A stretch of 64,000 nt of DNA from Apodemia mormo (Eukaryota > Arthropoda > Insecta > Lepidoptera > Riodinidae). Below, piece by piece: positions 11,721 through 64,000 of this stretch (positions are counted from its first letter, which is position 1; each line of letters starts with the position of its first letter). Location of the stretch: the NCBI GenBank assembly GCA_036924255.1, contig JAUPFN010000005.1:17254914-17318913 (forward strand). Direction: 5' to 3'. The translations under genes were made by a program, and so were the position numbers. Under the pieces are notes generated by a model, which saw only the letters and a list, made by a program, of their open reading frames with translations, did no database searches and was not told the DNA's origin.

Positions 11721-13093
11721 ATTTTCTTTTATAATTACGTTAGTTTTTTCGATAGGTTTTAGTTTGAGGTATAGTTAGTTATGATATTAGGTCTAGAAAA
11801 TTTAGAAGTTATAGGAAGTTCAGGTCTTACTTTTTTACTTACATTTTCATAACAAAAACGTCGTATATAAATAATTAAGATGAATATTTAAATATTATTT
11901 TTAACGTACTAGCGGCCCACCCGGCAATGTAGAGAATTTTAATAAAATAAAGAAAGGTTAAATAAGTTCCAAAATAAATATGCGCGAGCAAAGCCGCGGG
12001 TAACAGCTAGTATGCAAATAAAACAACTCGTACATATAAACAGTCACTTAAAATTTATACCCGACTAGCTGCAGATCTCTGCATTAGAATAAAAGTATTC
12101 TTTGTGCTATTCATCTTATATCCGAGTCCAAATCCAAATTGGTACAGCCATTTTTTACGTGATTGATTATCAAACATCCAAACATACAAACTTTAACATT
12201 TATAATATGTATAGTATAAGATATCCGCAATCAAAAACAACATTTTATTAAAAATAAATTATTAAATCAAAAAATAAACACTCTTAATGCAACCTGTGCC
12301 TTCCACTTAAGAAATCGTTATCAACAACACGTGTAAACAGAACAAAATTCGATGCTACTTATGATTTCCTATTGTTATATTAAAAGTTTCGTAATATATC
12401 TCCAAAGTTCATCGTAAGAATCACAATTATATATTGTTATTTTATATTCGTACAAATAGAATAAAAAGAATCACCTAACTTGGTCCTCAAAATAAGTAAT
12501 CAATATAATCAAACATTTTAAAATCGTCAAATTGATGTCCTCTTCTCTTTTGGCAGTTGGTTAACAACTATAAAAGGTATTCAAAATTATTAATGAAAAA
12601 AATTAATCTTATTAAAAAAACAACTTATTAATGAAAAAAAATCGACTCCACTAATATTAACAGGATCAATTTGTATTATTCGACTAAATTAAAAGGAGGT
12701 TGTAGTGCACTGTCCTTTTACTGAAAAAGTGACCATTGAAATTTTGTCGTATTATATTTGGAGCGTCGAGTACATTTTTAAGACAAATAAAATGAAAATC
12801 ATACATTACACCCTATATTTAGTAATATAAACAACAAAAATAAATCGATAAACTCTTATACTTACCGAAAATACAATATCTTATATTTTTTAACGTTCAT
12901 GATGTTGTATTTTACAATTTATCAGAGAACAATTCTGTATTTTTGACGCGCGAGCACTAACGTGAGCGACGGGCTTCTATTTGAAATGAGTGCACAATTT
13001 TAAATTGTACGCAGGCGATCAACCATACCCGGTTAGACCCACGGGGGAAGCCGAGCAAGGCAATCAGCGACCGCGGCAGCGATTTTGACGGTA
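11721..13093. other. Non-coding; LINE tail scrap, GC-rich stretch before the G run
   Basis: 11905-12012 looks like an RTE-type tail (CTAGCGGCCCACCCGGCAAT … GCAAAGCCGCGGGTAACAGC). 12950-13090 is GC-rich and unassigned; it may belong to the neighbouring retrotransposon. No host gene seen. Confidence 0.4.
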
Positions 13094-13110
13094 GGGGGGG
13101 GGGGGGGGGG
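13094..13110 (+). repeat. Homopolymer run of 17 G
   Basis: Seventeen consecutive G on the plus strand, just beyond the 3' side of the jockey copy. The length may be a sequencing estimate. Confidence 0.95.
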
Positions 13111-13189
13111 TACGAAAAACTAAATGGGCACTATAGAATTAAATCCCTTGGAAAGGGTTTAAAGTCGGGTGGGCGCGAGTGATAAGGTG

Positions 13190-14887
13190 CTATACTCTGG
13201 ATGTGGAGCTGGGACGACGAATCGGCGCGTTCGTACATCTTTGAGATGTCAAGTTGTACCAGCTAGCGGCTAAGTAGGTAAGTCTTGACCTGATGTATGT
13301 CTTGAACACCCCCAGTTTGATCTTGATGGGGAGTGTCGATTGGATGATCGGTCGTACAGCTGCCATAGCCATACGTGTCCTGCTTGTAATGTCTTTGATG
13401 TGAGGGGCCATGGTGAGTCTTGAGTCAATTGCTACTCCAAGATATTTGACTGCTGTGGTCCATAAGATGGTTTGACCATTCAAGGTGAGATCCGGTATTC
13501 TTTTGGTGCTTCTGGGACGTAGCGCCTGCGTTTTCCCCGCGTTGGCTGTCAGACGCCATTTGCCATTCAGACTTGCTTGGATCTTCTTAGCTGCTATGAC
13601 TGCAGAGATAGAAGTGGCGATGTATGCTGCATCGTCAGCATACAGTGCTAGTGAGCAGCCGTCTCCCACCGGTATATCGTTCGTGTAGACGGAATACAGC
13701 GATGGTGAGAGGCAGCTGCCTTGTGGTACTCCAGCTGTGATGTTCCGCAGTGTTGAGATGGTATTTTCCACGACCACTTGAAATTTTCTTCCTGTCAGGA
13801 AGGAATGGATCACTTTAATTATTCTTCTTGGAACTTCTGTCTTTGTTAGTTTGTAGACTAGGCCGTCGTGCCAGACACGGTCAAAGGCCTCTTCCATGTC
13901 TAGCAGGACCGCGGCAGCTTGCTCTTTTTTGTTCCGAGCTTCGATGAGGATATGCAGAACCCTGGTCAGTTGGAGGACCGTGCTGTGTTCAGCCCTAAAA
14001 CCAAACTGTTCGGGGCGCGGGCTGAAGTGGCGATCAATGTGTTGTAAGATGAGCTTCTCAAAGACCTTGGACATTGTGGGCAACAGGGTAATTGGCCTGT
14101 AACTTGCAGGCAGGGTGATGTTTTTCCCCTGTTTGGGTAGCATAATTACACTTCCGGTTTTCCATATTTCGGGGAATTCACCGCTACGCAGGATGCCATT
14201 ATAAAGTCCTGCAATTGCTGCTATGGTGCGGAAAGGTAGATGTAATAAGGCCTTATTTGTGATGGCATCCGCGCCCGGTGCCTTGCGTGGTTTTGGCTTC
14301 TTGATTTGGTTGCGTACCATATTTGGAGTGATAACTATGGGGTCTTCAGAACTCATTGTGGTTGTTGCCAAGTAATCTTTGAGAAACTCTTCTATCTCTG
14401 CGGCGAGAGTTTGGTCTGCAATTGGGTTTGGGCTGAACTGCTCCTCCAGATGGTCGGCGAAAATTTCAGCACGGTCCTCCGCTCGGTAGCTAGGCGTACC
14501 GTCTGCTTGACGGAGTGGGCGGATTGGTTCTGGCTTCCTAGTGAGCTGGCGGCACATTCGGTGGAGGGAAGACCAATCTTCTTCTGCTTCTGAGAGACGG
14601 ATTTCCCAGCTTTCAGTCGCGTGGCGCTTAAGATCTGTCTTCACTTCCTCTGTGAGCCTGTTAAGCTTGGTCTTTAAAGAAGGACATCTGGTGGTTTGCC
14701 ATAAGCGTCGTAGACTTCTTTTTTCCTTGATTTTCCTCAGGATGCTAGTGGGTAGGCCCGAGGGAATACGTGCGGCCGGTTGGGTTTTTGAGGCTATCTG
14801 TAGGGCTTCTTGGATATTCCGGGTTAGTTTTTCCGCCAGTTGGTTCACCTCTGTAGGGGTGGAGATTGGCTGGCTGACGTTGCTCAT
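13190..14887 (-). pseudogene. Jockey-clade reverse transcriptase, truncated
   Basis: 565 codons with the RT motifs in order: SYRPITLLPTMSKVFEKLIL, EQFGFRAEHST, motif A LLDMEEAFDRVW, motif B GVPQGSCLSPSLY and motif C YADD at residues 416-419. The N-terminal 160 residues are the linker to the endonuclease. The frame stops after TYIRSRLTYLAASWYN, short of the usual C-terminal part. The catalytic residues are intact, but without an in-frame endonuclease the copy is dead. Confidence 0.9.
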
Positions 14888-14969
14888 CTCTAGAGTTTTG
14901 GCGAATTTATGCCAGTCAATGAGTTGGCGGGGAGGTGGTGGAGCTAATCTGGCCGGAATATCTTCAATG

Positions 14970-15561
14970 GTAAGCAGGATGGTCTGACCCCATGTCCTCG
15001 TGAATGACTTCGAGTACTATCTTTTGCTGAATACCATTATGTATGGCGAAGTCAAGTACATCTGGGGCGTGAGCATCATTAAAAGGGAAGTGAGTTGGTA
15101 CTTCTGGGCTACAAATTGTTAGTTGATTTTGTTCTGCGGCATCGAAGAGTCGTTTGCCAGCAGTTGAGGTGATGGTAGAGTGCCACGCTAGGTGTTTGCT
15201 GTTCCAATCACCGGCTATGTGGAGGTCTATAGATGCTAAATATTCGCATAGGGTTGCCGGCGATCAGAATTTCTACACCCAGCGCTTGCATTGACGTTAA
15301 GTGTTTGCGAGGTAGCGGTTGATGTATGACTCTTCGATGAACTAATATCACCAGCCCTCGGTATGGTTTATACCCACTGTGCTCATCCTGCCTATAGCAG
15401 ATATAATTTGGTATGTGCAATTTGTCCCTCGGACCTAGCATTGATTCGCTGATCAGCGCGACATCTATGTTCTGTTCTCTAAGGAGTTGACGGAAGAGTA
15501 CAGCCTTCTCCTTAAGGCTGCAGGCATTCCAGAATATCGTCCTCAGGGTCCTACGATCCAT
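14970..15561 (-). pseudogene. Jockey-type endonuclease domain, frameshifted
   Basis: Reads TIFWNACSLKEKAVLFRQLL (the N-terminal WN motif of APE-type endonucleases), then ALISES and YRPPHS and a stop at 15208. The downstream motifs HIAGDWNSKHLAWHS and EDMGSDHPA continue in another frame, with several residues apparently missing between. A second frame change is needed to reach the RT frame. This domain normally nicks target DNA to prime reverse transcription. This copy cannot make an intact protein. Confidence 0.85.
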
Positions 15562-15747
15562 ACAGTGCCAGTAGGTCCGTCATACCCCTGAGGACGGCCG
15601 AAACGGGGTCTGTGGGGTCACTGAGGGCATCGCTCTTCGTGTTGAGGCATCCCTTTTAGGGGGAGCTGGAGTCACTGTGACTTTTGTTGCATGAGTGGTC
15701 GGCTGCTCCTCTACTTCCGTTTCAGCACCACTATCTTGAGGCCTGGC

Positions 15748-17622
15748 CTACTTTTTATTAGGCTTCTTCTTTTTCCTTCTCACATTCACTGCCCCTAGTG
15801 AACGAGGTATGGGATCATTTGCCTGCGCGGTGAGGGTTGACACCTCAGCCGGTGCCGCTAGTTCTTTGGGTTGGTTGGCTACTGCTGTTGACTCTGGTTT
15901 TCTGGTGGTTGGTATAGGCGTGGTTAGTGCCACCGTGCCAGCCCTTTTGTTTTTGGCCTCTCTCTGGAAGATGGGGCAGGTGGTGCTGTTGGCCGTGTGG
16001 GGGCCACTGCAATTCGCACAGGTAGGTGGATCCTCCCGTGGGCGTGGGCAGTCTTTGGCTAGGTGTTCTTCGCCGCACCGCACACATTTTTGTGGGCGGT
16101 GACAGTTATGGGAGGAGTGGCGAAATTGTTGCCACCGGTGGCACTGCGCCGGGCCTTTCTTCCCCCTCCACGCCTCAATTTTAACCCCCGGCATGTACAA
16201 AAGCTCGTCAATGTTGTAGATGTCGGGCAGGGTATTTTCCTTCCTTTTTAAAATCGCCATGAATATACAGCCCGGGCGCCCCGCGCGCGCCCTTATGGGT
16301 CTGATATATTCTGCCTCGTGGCCATAGGTCAACAGATCTTCTTTAATTTCATCAGGATTCGTGTCTGCTGGGAGTCCCCTAATCGCAACCTTTATGCTTC
16401 TCTCGCTGGGGAGCGAGTAGAAAAACCAGGATATGCGCTCGGTTCTTCCCAGCTCAGGGAGGTAGCGTTGGATGGTCCGATATTCTGTCTCATCTTTTGG
16501 GGAGAATCTCACCCCTCTGCCAAACGGCCTGGCGTTCGGGGCGTGGCCAAGCTGACCTTTGAGGATTCGGAAGTGGTGGGCCCAGTTGGGTAGGGCCTCA
16601 ACCACTAGCGGTGGATACTTTTGTTTGGTCGTCTGACCAGTCTGTTGTTGGTTCGACTGGGTTTGTGTGTGATGTTGGCTGTTACCTGAGGGGGAAGTAG
16701 CAGTGTTGTCTGCTGCAACAGCTGCGAAACTTCTGGGCGGCGATGGTTCCGCTGGGACGCACTGTCGTTTAGGTTCGTCGTCATCTCCCGTAAGGCTGTC
16801 GTCTTCTCGCTTCCTACGCTGCGGGGTAGGGTGCGGGGGGAGATGAAATGGTTTGATTGCTGCTTGTTGTACGGCTGCTGCATCTACAGTCGTAGCGGGG
16901 ATAGTGTCAACACCTGAAGCATGGAGTGCCGCACTGCGGTCATTCAAATGGGTAGCCATTGCTTGCAACAGCTCTTTGTCTATCAGGTTGGTTTCTGCTA
17001 GACGGGCCATTATTATAAAGTTCTCTTCGAGAATACTTTTTGGAGATCTTTTGGGTGTCAGTTGATTTGAAGCATCTTGTGACAGGGGTGATGGAGCAGA
17101 TTCGTGGGTGGTCACGGTATCGCGGCGCTCGGCAACCGTGGCATCGCGGCGCGGTAGCGATTCGCGTTGCGCGGACGAATCGCGGCGCGCAGACGAGTCG
17201 CGCGACGACGACTCACGCGGTTCGGAATCGGTCCGGTCGCGATTGGCGTGGCGTTCGAGCGGCCGGCGATATAAGCGGGGATCGCGTGGCAATTGAGGAG
17301 TCATTGATGTTGTTGTAATTGGTTGCGATAGTGTCTCAGTGTGACCCGCCTTTGTGGTCCAAGGTAATGCCGCCTTTGGATCAACTGAGCGTTGCACCTT
17401 CGGTGTCTCAACTAAGACCGCCTTTGGTTGCACCGCCTTCACATGTCTGGGTGGTGCCGCCTTTGGCGTGTGACTATAGGATGTCGAGCTGGTGGTGCTA
17501 GTGGTGGTAGGTGTACCATTCGGGTTTGTTCGCCTGTATGTATCCTTCAGAAAGTCCTTTTTGGATGGTGAGGTTTTCTTAGGAGACGTACTAGGCGTGG
17601 GTATACTGCACTGCATTAGCAA
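15748..17622 (-). CDS. Jockey-type ORF1 (gag-like nucleic-acid-binding protein)
   Basis: 624 codons. The first 350 residues are low-complexity and rich in Pro, Ser, Thr and Arg. They are followed by the gag-like region (YRTIQRYLPELGRTERISWF) and a zinc-knuckle cluster at about residues 494-550. The three knuckles are CHRWQQFRHSSHNC, CVRCGEEHLAKDC and CANCSGPHTANSTTC. The first has Trp where the second Cys is expected, so it probably does not bind zinc, which suggests decay or divergence. In this family ORF1 packages element RNA into ribonucleoprotein particles. The tail is lysine-rich. The ATG at 17622 is near the junction with the neighbouring element, so the true start may be lost. Confidence 0.85.
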   Translation of the reverse strand: MLMQCSIPTPSTSPKKTSPSKKDFLKDTYRRTNPNGTPTTTSTTSSTSYSHTPKAAPPRHVKAVQPKAVLVETPKVQRSVDPKAALPWTTKAGHTETLSQPITTTSMTPQLPRDPRLYRRPLERHANRDRTDSEPRESSSRDSSARRDSSAQRESLPRRDATVAERRDTVTTHESAPSPLSQDASNQLTPKRSPKSILEENFIIMARLAETNLIDKELLQAMATHLNDRSAALHASGVDTIPATTVDAAAVQQAAIKPFHLPPHPTPQRRKREDDSLTGDDDEPKRQCVPAEPSPPRSFAAVAADNTATSPSGNSQHHTQTQSNQQQTGQTTKQKYPPLVVEALPNWAHHFRILKGQLGHAPNARPFGRGVRFSPKDETEYRTIQRYLPELGRTERISWFFYSLPSERSIKVAIRGLPADTNPDEIKEDLLTYGHEAEYIRPIRARAGRPGCIFMAILKRKENTLPDIYNIDELLYMPGVKIEAWRGKKGPAQCHRWQQFRHSSHNCHRPQKCVRCGEEHLAKDCPRPREDPPTCANCSGPHTANSTTCPIFQREAKNKRAGTVALTTPIPTTRKPESTAVANQPKELAAPAEVSTLTAQANDPIPRSLGAVNVRRKKKKPNKK

Positions 17623-17654
17623 AAAGAAATTTTCTGCTAAAAAATACGGATAGA

Positions 17655-18170
17655 TTAGAAAAAGAAGGCCCTTGGTCTTCTATGTATCATGAAATCAAAA
17701 ATCGTACGAAAAATAATTTATCTTTTTATAATAATATTAAAATTAACGATACGTATACGCTTAGCTTAGAGGAAACAGCGAACACTCTTTTGCATACGTT
17801 AATTCCGGATGATAATCTAGAGCGCGATAACGAATATCATCATGAAATTAGATCGCAAGTTGACGTGATACCTGTGTCCCCCATGTCGAGCCTTGTAACG
17901 TTAGACGAACTTTTAAACACCGTTAACAACTTACCATCGAAAAAAGCCCCCGGAGAGGATAAAATCTCAAATTATATGATAAAACATGCGTGTTTAGCGG
18001 CCCCGGACTCCATTTTAAAAATAATAAATCGTTGTATTGCTGAAGGAGTTTTCCCAAAATATGGCGCCAAGGATATCTTAAAATTATTCCAAAGTCCGGT
18101 GACAAGCCTACGGATGACCCTAAATCTTATCGTCCCATTACACTTCTGCCGTCCCTTGGTAAACTGTTAG
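17655..18170 (+). pseudogene. R1-clade RT, N-terminal part before a frameshift
   Basis: Contains the conserved NLPSKKAPGEDKISNYMI segment (the region before RT motif 1). A one-base loss in an A run near 18056 shifts the frame. The expected RT motifs (…SYRPITLLPSLGKLLERLI) continue in the frame of the next ORF. The single lesion suggests a fairly young copy. Confidence 0.85.
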
Positions 18171-18175
18171 AAAGA

Positions 18176-19669
18176 TTGATAGTTCCTCGACTTCTACCAC
18201 GGGGGCCCACGTTCAATAAACAACAGTTTGGATTTACCGCCGGAAAATCCACTATCGATGCAGTGCTGTCTATGAGAAAAATGGTAGAATTGTCACGAAA
18301 TAATTATGTTGTAGGTATTTTTTTGGATATTTCTGGTGCTTTTGACAACGCTTGGTGGCCGATGTTATTGTTTAAATTAAAAACAAGGGGATGTTATTCA
18401 AATATATATAAGCTAATTAAATCGTATCTAGAAAACGGTCATACGAAATTGCAGCTAGGGTATTACGCAGTGTCTAAACGCCTTACTCTAGGCTGCCCTC
18501 AGGGATCAGTACTTTCACCATATCTATGGAACTTAGGATTTGACGATTTATTCTCATTAGCCTTGCCGGAAGGATGCTCGCTTATAGGTTATGCAGACGA
18601 CGTTGCTTTAATGATACAAGCTAACACACGAGCACAGATAGAGTCGCTGGCTCACACTAGTCTTAATTTGATCATCAACTGGGGCTTGAGAAATCGTTTA
18701 AGCTTTGCGCCTCATAAAACGTTTTACTTAATATTAAAAGGTTCGCTCCTATCATCTCCCAGTGTAAAAATAAATAATAGCACAATAAAGAGAAAAGAAT
18801 CGGTAACATATTTAGGTTTGGCCATAGAAAAAAAATATACTTTTATAAATCATATTAACTATATCGGTGAAAAGGCTAAACGGAATTTCTTATCCTTTGC
18901 GGGCATATCTACCTCGACATGGGGTTTAATGTTTAACACTTTAAAGATAATTTATAACGCCACGTATTTAGGTTGTATCTGTTATGCTTGTTCAGCGTGG
19001 GCTGATAAAGTTACGAGTGGTGCGATCCGGCGCAAACTACTTCAAAATCAGCGTCTAGCACTAATATTTCTATGCAAAGCATATCGCACTGTAAGCTCCG
19101 AAGCTTTACCCGTTTTATCAGGCGTCTTACCGTTAGATTTAGAAATTCAGCGTCGGGCTTCAATGTATTACAATTCTAGGAATTTTACTAACCCAGAATT
19201 TATTAACTCGCAAGCCCAAACAAAAATACGTCGCCTTTTTAATCCCGTAATCGACGTTACTAATGAATTAATTGATGAATGGCAGTCGCGTTGGTCTTGT
19301 TCAACTAAAGGACGGCATTTATATAACTTTTTCCCGTGCAACCGGGATCGCTTAAGTAAAACTTGGATAGAAATATATAATTGTGTTGCACAGTTTCTCA
19401 CTAGCCACGGTAATTTTAAAGCTAAATTATTCTCGTTTAAATTAGTTCCTTCTCCCTTTTGCGAGTGCTCTACATTAAACTGTAAATATGAACAAACTGC
19501 ACATCACATTCTTTGGGAGTGTAATCTTTGGCAAAACGAACGTCGTCAAATGCTTGATAGTATCCAATGTATATCCGGTGTAATTTATTACTCCGATCTT
19601 GTGGGTACACGTGGGAACTTCCGTGCCTTCAAACGATTTTGTCACACTTACTACTGGAAGCAAAATTAA
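18176..19669 (+). CDS. R1-clade reverse transcriptase, catalytic part
   Basis: 497 codons: QQFGFTAGKSTIDAV, motif A GIFLDISGAFDNAWW, motif B LGCPQGSVLSPYLWN and motif C YADD at residues 139-142. Thumb and connector follow, then a C-terminal Cys/His cluster at about 429-449 ending HHILWEC (H-x4-C), as in R1, TRAS and SART elements. The frame runs to the normal stop WKQN. It is separated from its upstream half by one frameshift. Confidence 0.9.
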   Translation: MIVPRLLPRGPTFNKQQFGFTAGKSTIDAVLSMRKMVELSRNNYVVGIFLDISGAFDNAWWPMLLFKLKTRGCYSNIYKLIKSYLENGHTKLQLGYYAVSKRLTLGCPQGSVLSPYLWNLGFDDLFSLALPEGCSLIGYADDVALMIQANTRAQIESLAHTSLNLIINWGLRNRLSFAPHKTFYLILKGSLLSSPSVKINNSTIKRKESVTYLGLAIEKKYTFINHINYIGEKAKRNFLSFAGISTSTWGLMFNTLKIIYNATYLGCICYACSAWADKVTSGAIRRKLLQNQRLALIFLCKAYRTVSSEALPVLSGVLPLDLEIQRRASMYYNSRNFTNPEFINSQAQTKIRRLFNPVIDVTNELIDEWQSRWSCSTKGRHLYNFFPCNRDRLSKTWIEIYNCVAQFLTSHGNFKAKLFSFKLVPSPFCECSTLNCKYEQTAHHILWECNLWQNERRQMLDSIQCISGVIYYSDLVGTRGNFRAFKRFCHTYYWKQN

Positions 19670-20303
19670 GTAGGCCATTCTGGTAGGTCCCTAATTTCCA
19701 AACTTCCGTGGTGCAATAGCAATCAGGCTTAACCTGATTGTAAAAGTCTCATTTCGTAGCATTTTTATGCTTTTAACATTTTGCTGTCTCCTGCTAAAAA
19801 GGGAGGGAAACAGGATGTATTTTCCTACTCCTCCTATATACTTCTGATTAATTTCGTTGCGGGATCCAAGACAGCTTAGCTTTTCCCCAGGGCACCCTGA
19901 GCTCGCAACTCAGAGGTTATCAGGACGGTTGCCGCTGTTGATTCTGGTTTACAGAAGTTACAGTGGTGGGAACGAGAGGTGGGCCCATTGCCCTTTAAAT
20001 AGGCGTGGGTATACGCGTTTTGCCTAATGGTACCTGTTCCCATTCCGACATTTCACTAATGTCGGAATCAGGACATGATAGTGACCGCGATCGTCGCGAA
20101 GAGCCTTCTGGGCTAGTTCCGGTAGCCTTTAGATGTTCCTGGCTTAGGGTATTTTTCTTCCATTTTTATTTTTGGAGGTGATTTTTTGACCTACCGACGA
20201 TAAGTCGGAGAGTACGATAGGTCGGATGTTGCACTCGCGTCCGTTCGCGGCAGCTGGCGGGCAGCCGCCGGGCATTCGAGGGCGAGGCGTTCCCCTCACT
20301 GGG

Positions 20304-20343
20304 GTTTTTCCCAGCTATTTTCTAATGAAAATAGTGGGAAAAC
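20304..20343 (+). repeat. Strong hairpin in R1 3' region
   Basis: Two arms of about 17 bp (CCCAGCTATTTTC against GAAAATAGTGGGA) with a TAAT loop and a one-base bulge. It may be a 3'UTR structure used by the RT to recognise its RNA; that is inference. Confidence 0.7.
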
Positions 20344-21321
20344 ACATATAAAATTGACACGGACCGAACGAGAATTGCTATATAGTGCGCGCGCTCCGAG
20401 GCAATCCTATATGTTCGGTAATCGTTAAATCCCTTTTATTCATACATGTAGAATTACTTAATAGTAATTTGCAAACTACTCATGGCCGTACTTATATATG
20501 GCGATTGGTGCTTTATTTGGTAGAAAGAGACAGACTCCACCCATATCGTGGTACTCTTCGGAACGTTTTTAAAGCGCGTGTGAACATTCCGGGTAGAATG
20601 AAACTTCCTTGGTAAAAACTAAACAACAACCTTATGGTTTCAAAAATAGGTACATACAGATTACGCTGTCTTATTTGACATGTTTAAGTAATAAGCTTTG
20701 AGTTTTTTCACCCGTCACGCATTTTAAAAAATCAATTAAACCGTGTAATTTCTATAATCGATTTGAAAAATCGATTAATATGATTTAGAAAATCGATTAT
20801 TAAAAATCGATTGTTTTATTTTTTTTATTAAAATCGATTATTTTTTAACATCCCTAAAATTGGCCCAATGACATTAATCGAAGTTATTATTTGGATATAA
20901 AAATTAAAATTATTATCTGAAATGTTTGAGATTCTTAATTTCCATTGACAAGCTCAGAGAAAATAAAGCATGAAAGTCACGAGATAATTTTGAAAACTTA
21001 TAAGTAATAAACAGTTATTTACTTTCGTATGACAATATGTGTTCGTTATTCGCGTTTTATTTATATAAAATAAATATCTACATCTAGGCACTTTTAATAC
21101 GCCTTTGTGTAAACATTTTGTTTGTTAACTTAGAACTTGAAAAACGTAAGTCTTACAAGCCTTGGATCGAACATGACTGAATGTTTTGATCGTAAAGTGT
21201 GAATTGGTTTTGATTAAAACATGATTTTGGATGAATAAAATGTTATATTTTGTGTTTTGTTTGTAAGAATACTATCTTAATTCTGCAATTCAATGATTTA
21301 TTTGAAAAGCTCTCTAGGAAA
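20344..21321. other. Region upstream of Iml1; hAT-like subterminal repeats at 20740-20855
   Basis: 20740-20855 holds six AATCGATT-type motifs and ends AACATCCCTAA (reverse complement TTAGGGATGTT, a hAT-like terminus); the other end was not found. 20856-21321 should contain the Iml1 promoter and 5'UTR, but no clear TATA box or initiator was recognised. A candidate 5'UTR donor is GTAAGT at 21146. Confidence 0.4.
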
Positions 21322-63324
<42,003 letters not shown>

Positions 63325-63349
63325 GTCAGTACCATACTACAACACTAGA

Positions 63350-63711
63350 CAGGCGCGGATCCACCGGTTTGGGCACGATGGCCATGCCCACAACCTTATA
63401 AAATATACAAACAGACTTCAACAAATAGACTTCTGACGTTATACTTTCACGGTCTATTAAGATATCTATAATGCCTATAAGTGGATAATATATACTGTTT
63501 TAATAAAAAAATAATGAATCATACGTAATTCAGAACGCAGCGAAGTAATAAGTAGGCATTTTCCGAATAATCTACGATTTTGTATTCATAGATGGATATT
63601 ATGCCAATACCTTGTCACATGTTTGACAATATTATTATTATTCGGCTCGCACTTGGCCGATTTTCGGATTGCTGTGCCCATAACCTTTTTCGAAGACTGG
63701 ATCCGCGCCTG
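63350..63711. mobile_element. 362-bp hAT MITE downstream of exon 17
   Basis: Ends CAGGCGCGGATCC / GGATCCGCGCCTG are exact inverted repeats, flanked by ACACTAGA and ACACTACA (8-bp duplication, 7 of 8). Inner text GGGCACGATGGCCATGCCCA is palindromic. It limits how far exon 17 can extend. Confidence 0.88.
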
Positions 63712-64000
63712 ACACTACACGGATGTTTATAAACGATTTTACATATTTCAATTACTAGTCATTAATCTACGTCTGTAAACATTCCTGTCAGTTTTTTAAA
63801 CTTCAAAAGCGTTTCGGCAAGTTATGATGTGCAATTTTTTTTTCCACAATTCTAATATCGTTTCTTTTAATAATTGAATAGTTTTTTGACTGGTTTGAAA
63901 CGCTTTAAAAGGCAGTTTAAATCGAATATGCAAACATTTTACATTATAACTTTTGCTCGGATGTTCTCTTTTCTTGCTTTGTATCATGTAGATTTTATAA
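63712..64000. other. Probable start of Iml1 intron 17
   Basis: AT-rich, nothing recognised up to the window edge. Confidence 0.5.

Larger units (their letters stand above)
13190..17622 (-). mobile_element. Decayed jockey-clade non-LTR retrotransposon
   Basis: On the minus strand, in order: gag with zinc knuckles, an apurinic-type endonuclease and reverse transcriptase, the usual jockey layout. The copy is broken. The endonuclease has at least two frame changes, and the RT frame ends soon after the thumb region (LTYLAASWYN) where intact relatives continue. The sequence beyond the stop contains a run of 17 G and no clear poly(A) tail. Its 5' end touches an R1-clade fragment on the other strand at about 17620. 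Confidence 0.9.
17620..20343 (+). mobile_element. 5'-truncated R1-clade non-LTR retrotransposon
   Basis: Plus-strand RT plus C-terminal zinc-finger region typical of the R1 clade, with no endonuclease or gag upstream. The frame reads KNTDRLEKEGPWSSMYHEIK at its left edge. After the stop at 19669 come several hundred bases of plausible 3'UTR with a strong hairpin at 20304-20343. The exact 3' end is not visible. No rDNA flanks are present, so it is not in the 28S site used by R1 itself. Confidence 0.8.

Noticed and set aside
63325..63436. Readthrough coding of exon 17 to 63434
   Set aside because: A hAT MITE with clear ends and target duplication starts at 63350, so the open frame there is element sequence.

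Overview
The window is AT-rich animal nuclear DNA, almost certainly from a moth or butterfly. The evidence is one spliced host gene with long introns and GT-AG junctions, R1- and jockey-type non-LTR retrotransposons, hAT-, piggyBac- and Harbinger-like DNA elements, a tRNA-derived SINE, and several repeat families of a type usual in Lepidoptera. No bacterial-style operon, CRISPR array, rRNA gene or intact tRNA gene is visible.

Layout. Positions 1-12960 hold no recognisable host gene. They contain degenerate tandem repeats, dispersed repeat copies, a GC-rich perfect hairpin and a TAA-flanked terminal-inverted-repeat element that carries a decayed reverse-transcriptase tail. Positions 13190-17622 (minus strand) are a decayed jockey-clade element: gag with zinc knuckles, a frameshifted endonuclease, then reverse transcriptase. 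It abuts an R1-clade reverse transcriptase on the plus strand (about 17620-19669), which has one frameshift.

From 21322 to the end the plus strand carries the only host gene: the 5' part of Iml1 (DEPDC5 orthologue), the Rag-binding subunit of GATOR1, which restrains TORC1 when amino acids are short. I trace 17 coding exons with consistent splice phases, giving about 1000 residues. That is roughly the N-terminal 60% of a protein of about 1600 residues in human. The DEP and C-terminal domains must lie beyond the right edge.

The introns (160 bp to 6.4 kb) are packed with mobile DNA: a two-ORF piggyBac-like element, hAT MITEs with 8-bp target duplications, a TTAA-flanked MITE, Harbinger-like MITEs with 3-bp duplications, two related solo LTRs (one split by a 4.3-kb element with inverted repeats of about 1 kb), foldback hairpins, a (TA)n tract of about 83 units and an alternating 70-bp tandem repeat. 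Several insertions are nested, and their target duplications give an order of events. The oddest items are an intronic ORF whose tail resembles the DEPDC5 C-terminus, a foldback MITE carrying two inverted CTCF-like motifs, and two very GC-rich, proline- or alanine-rich exons in an AT-rich gene.
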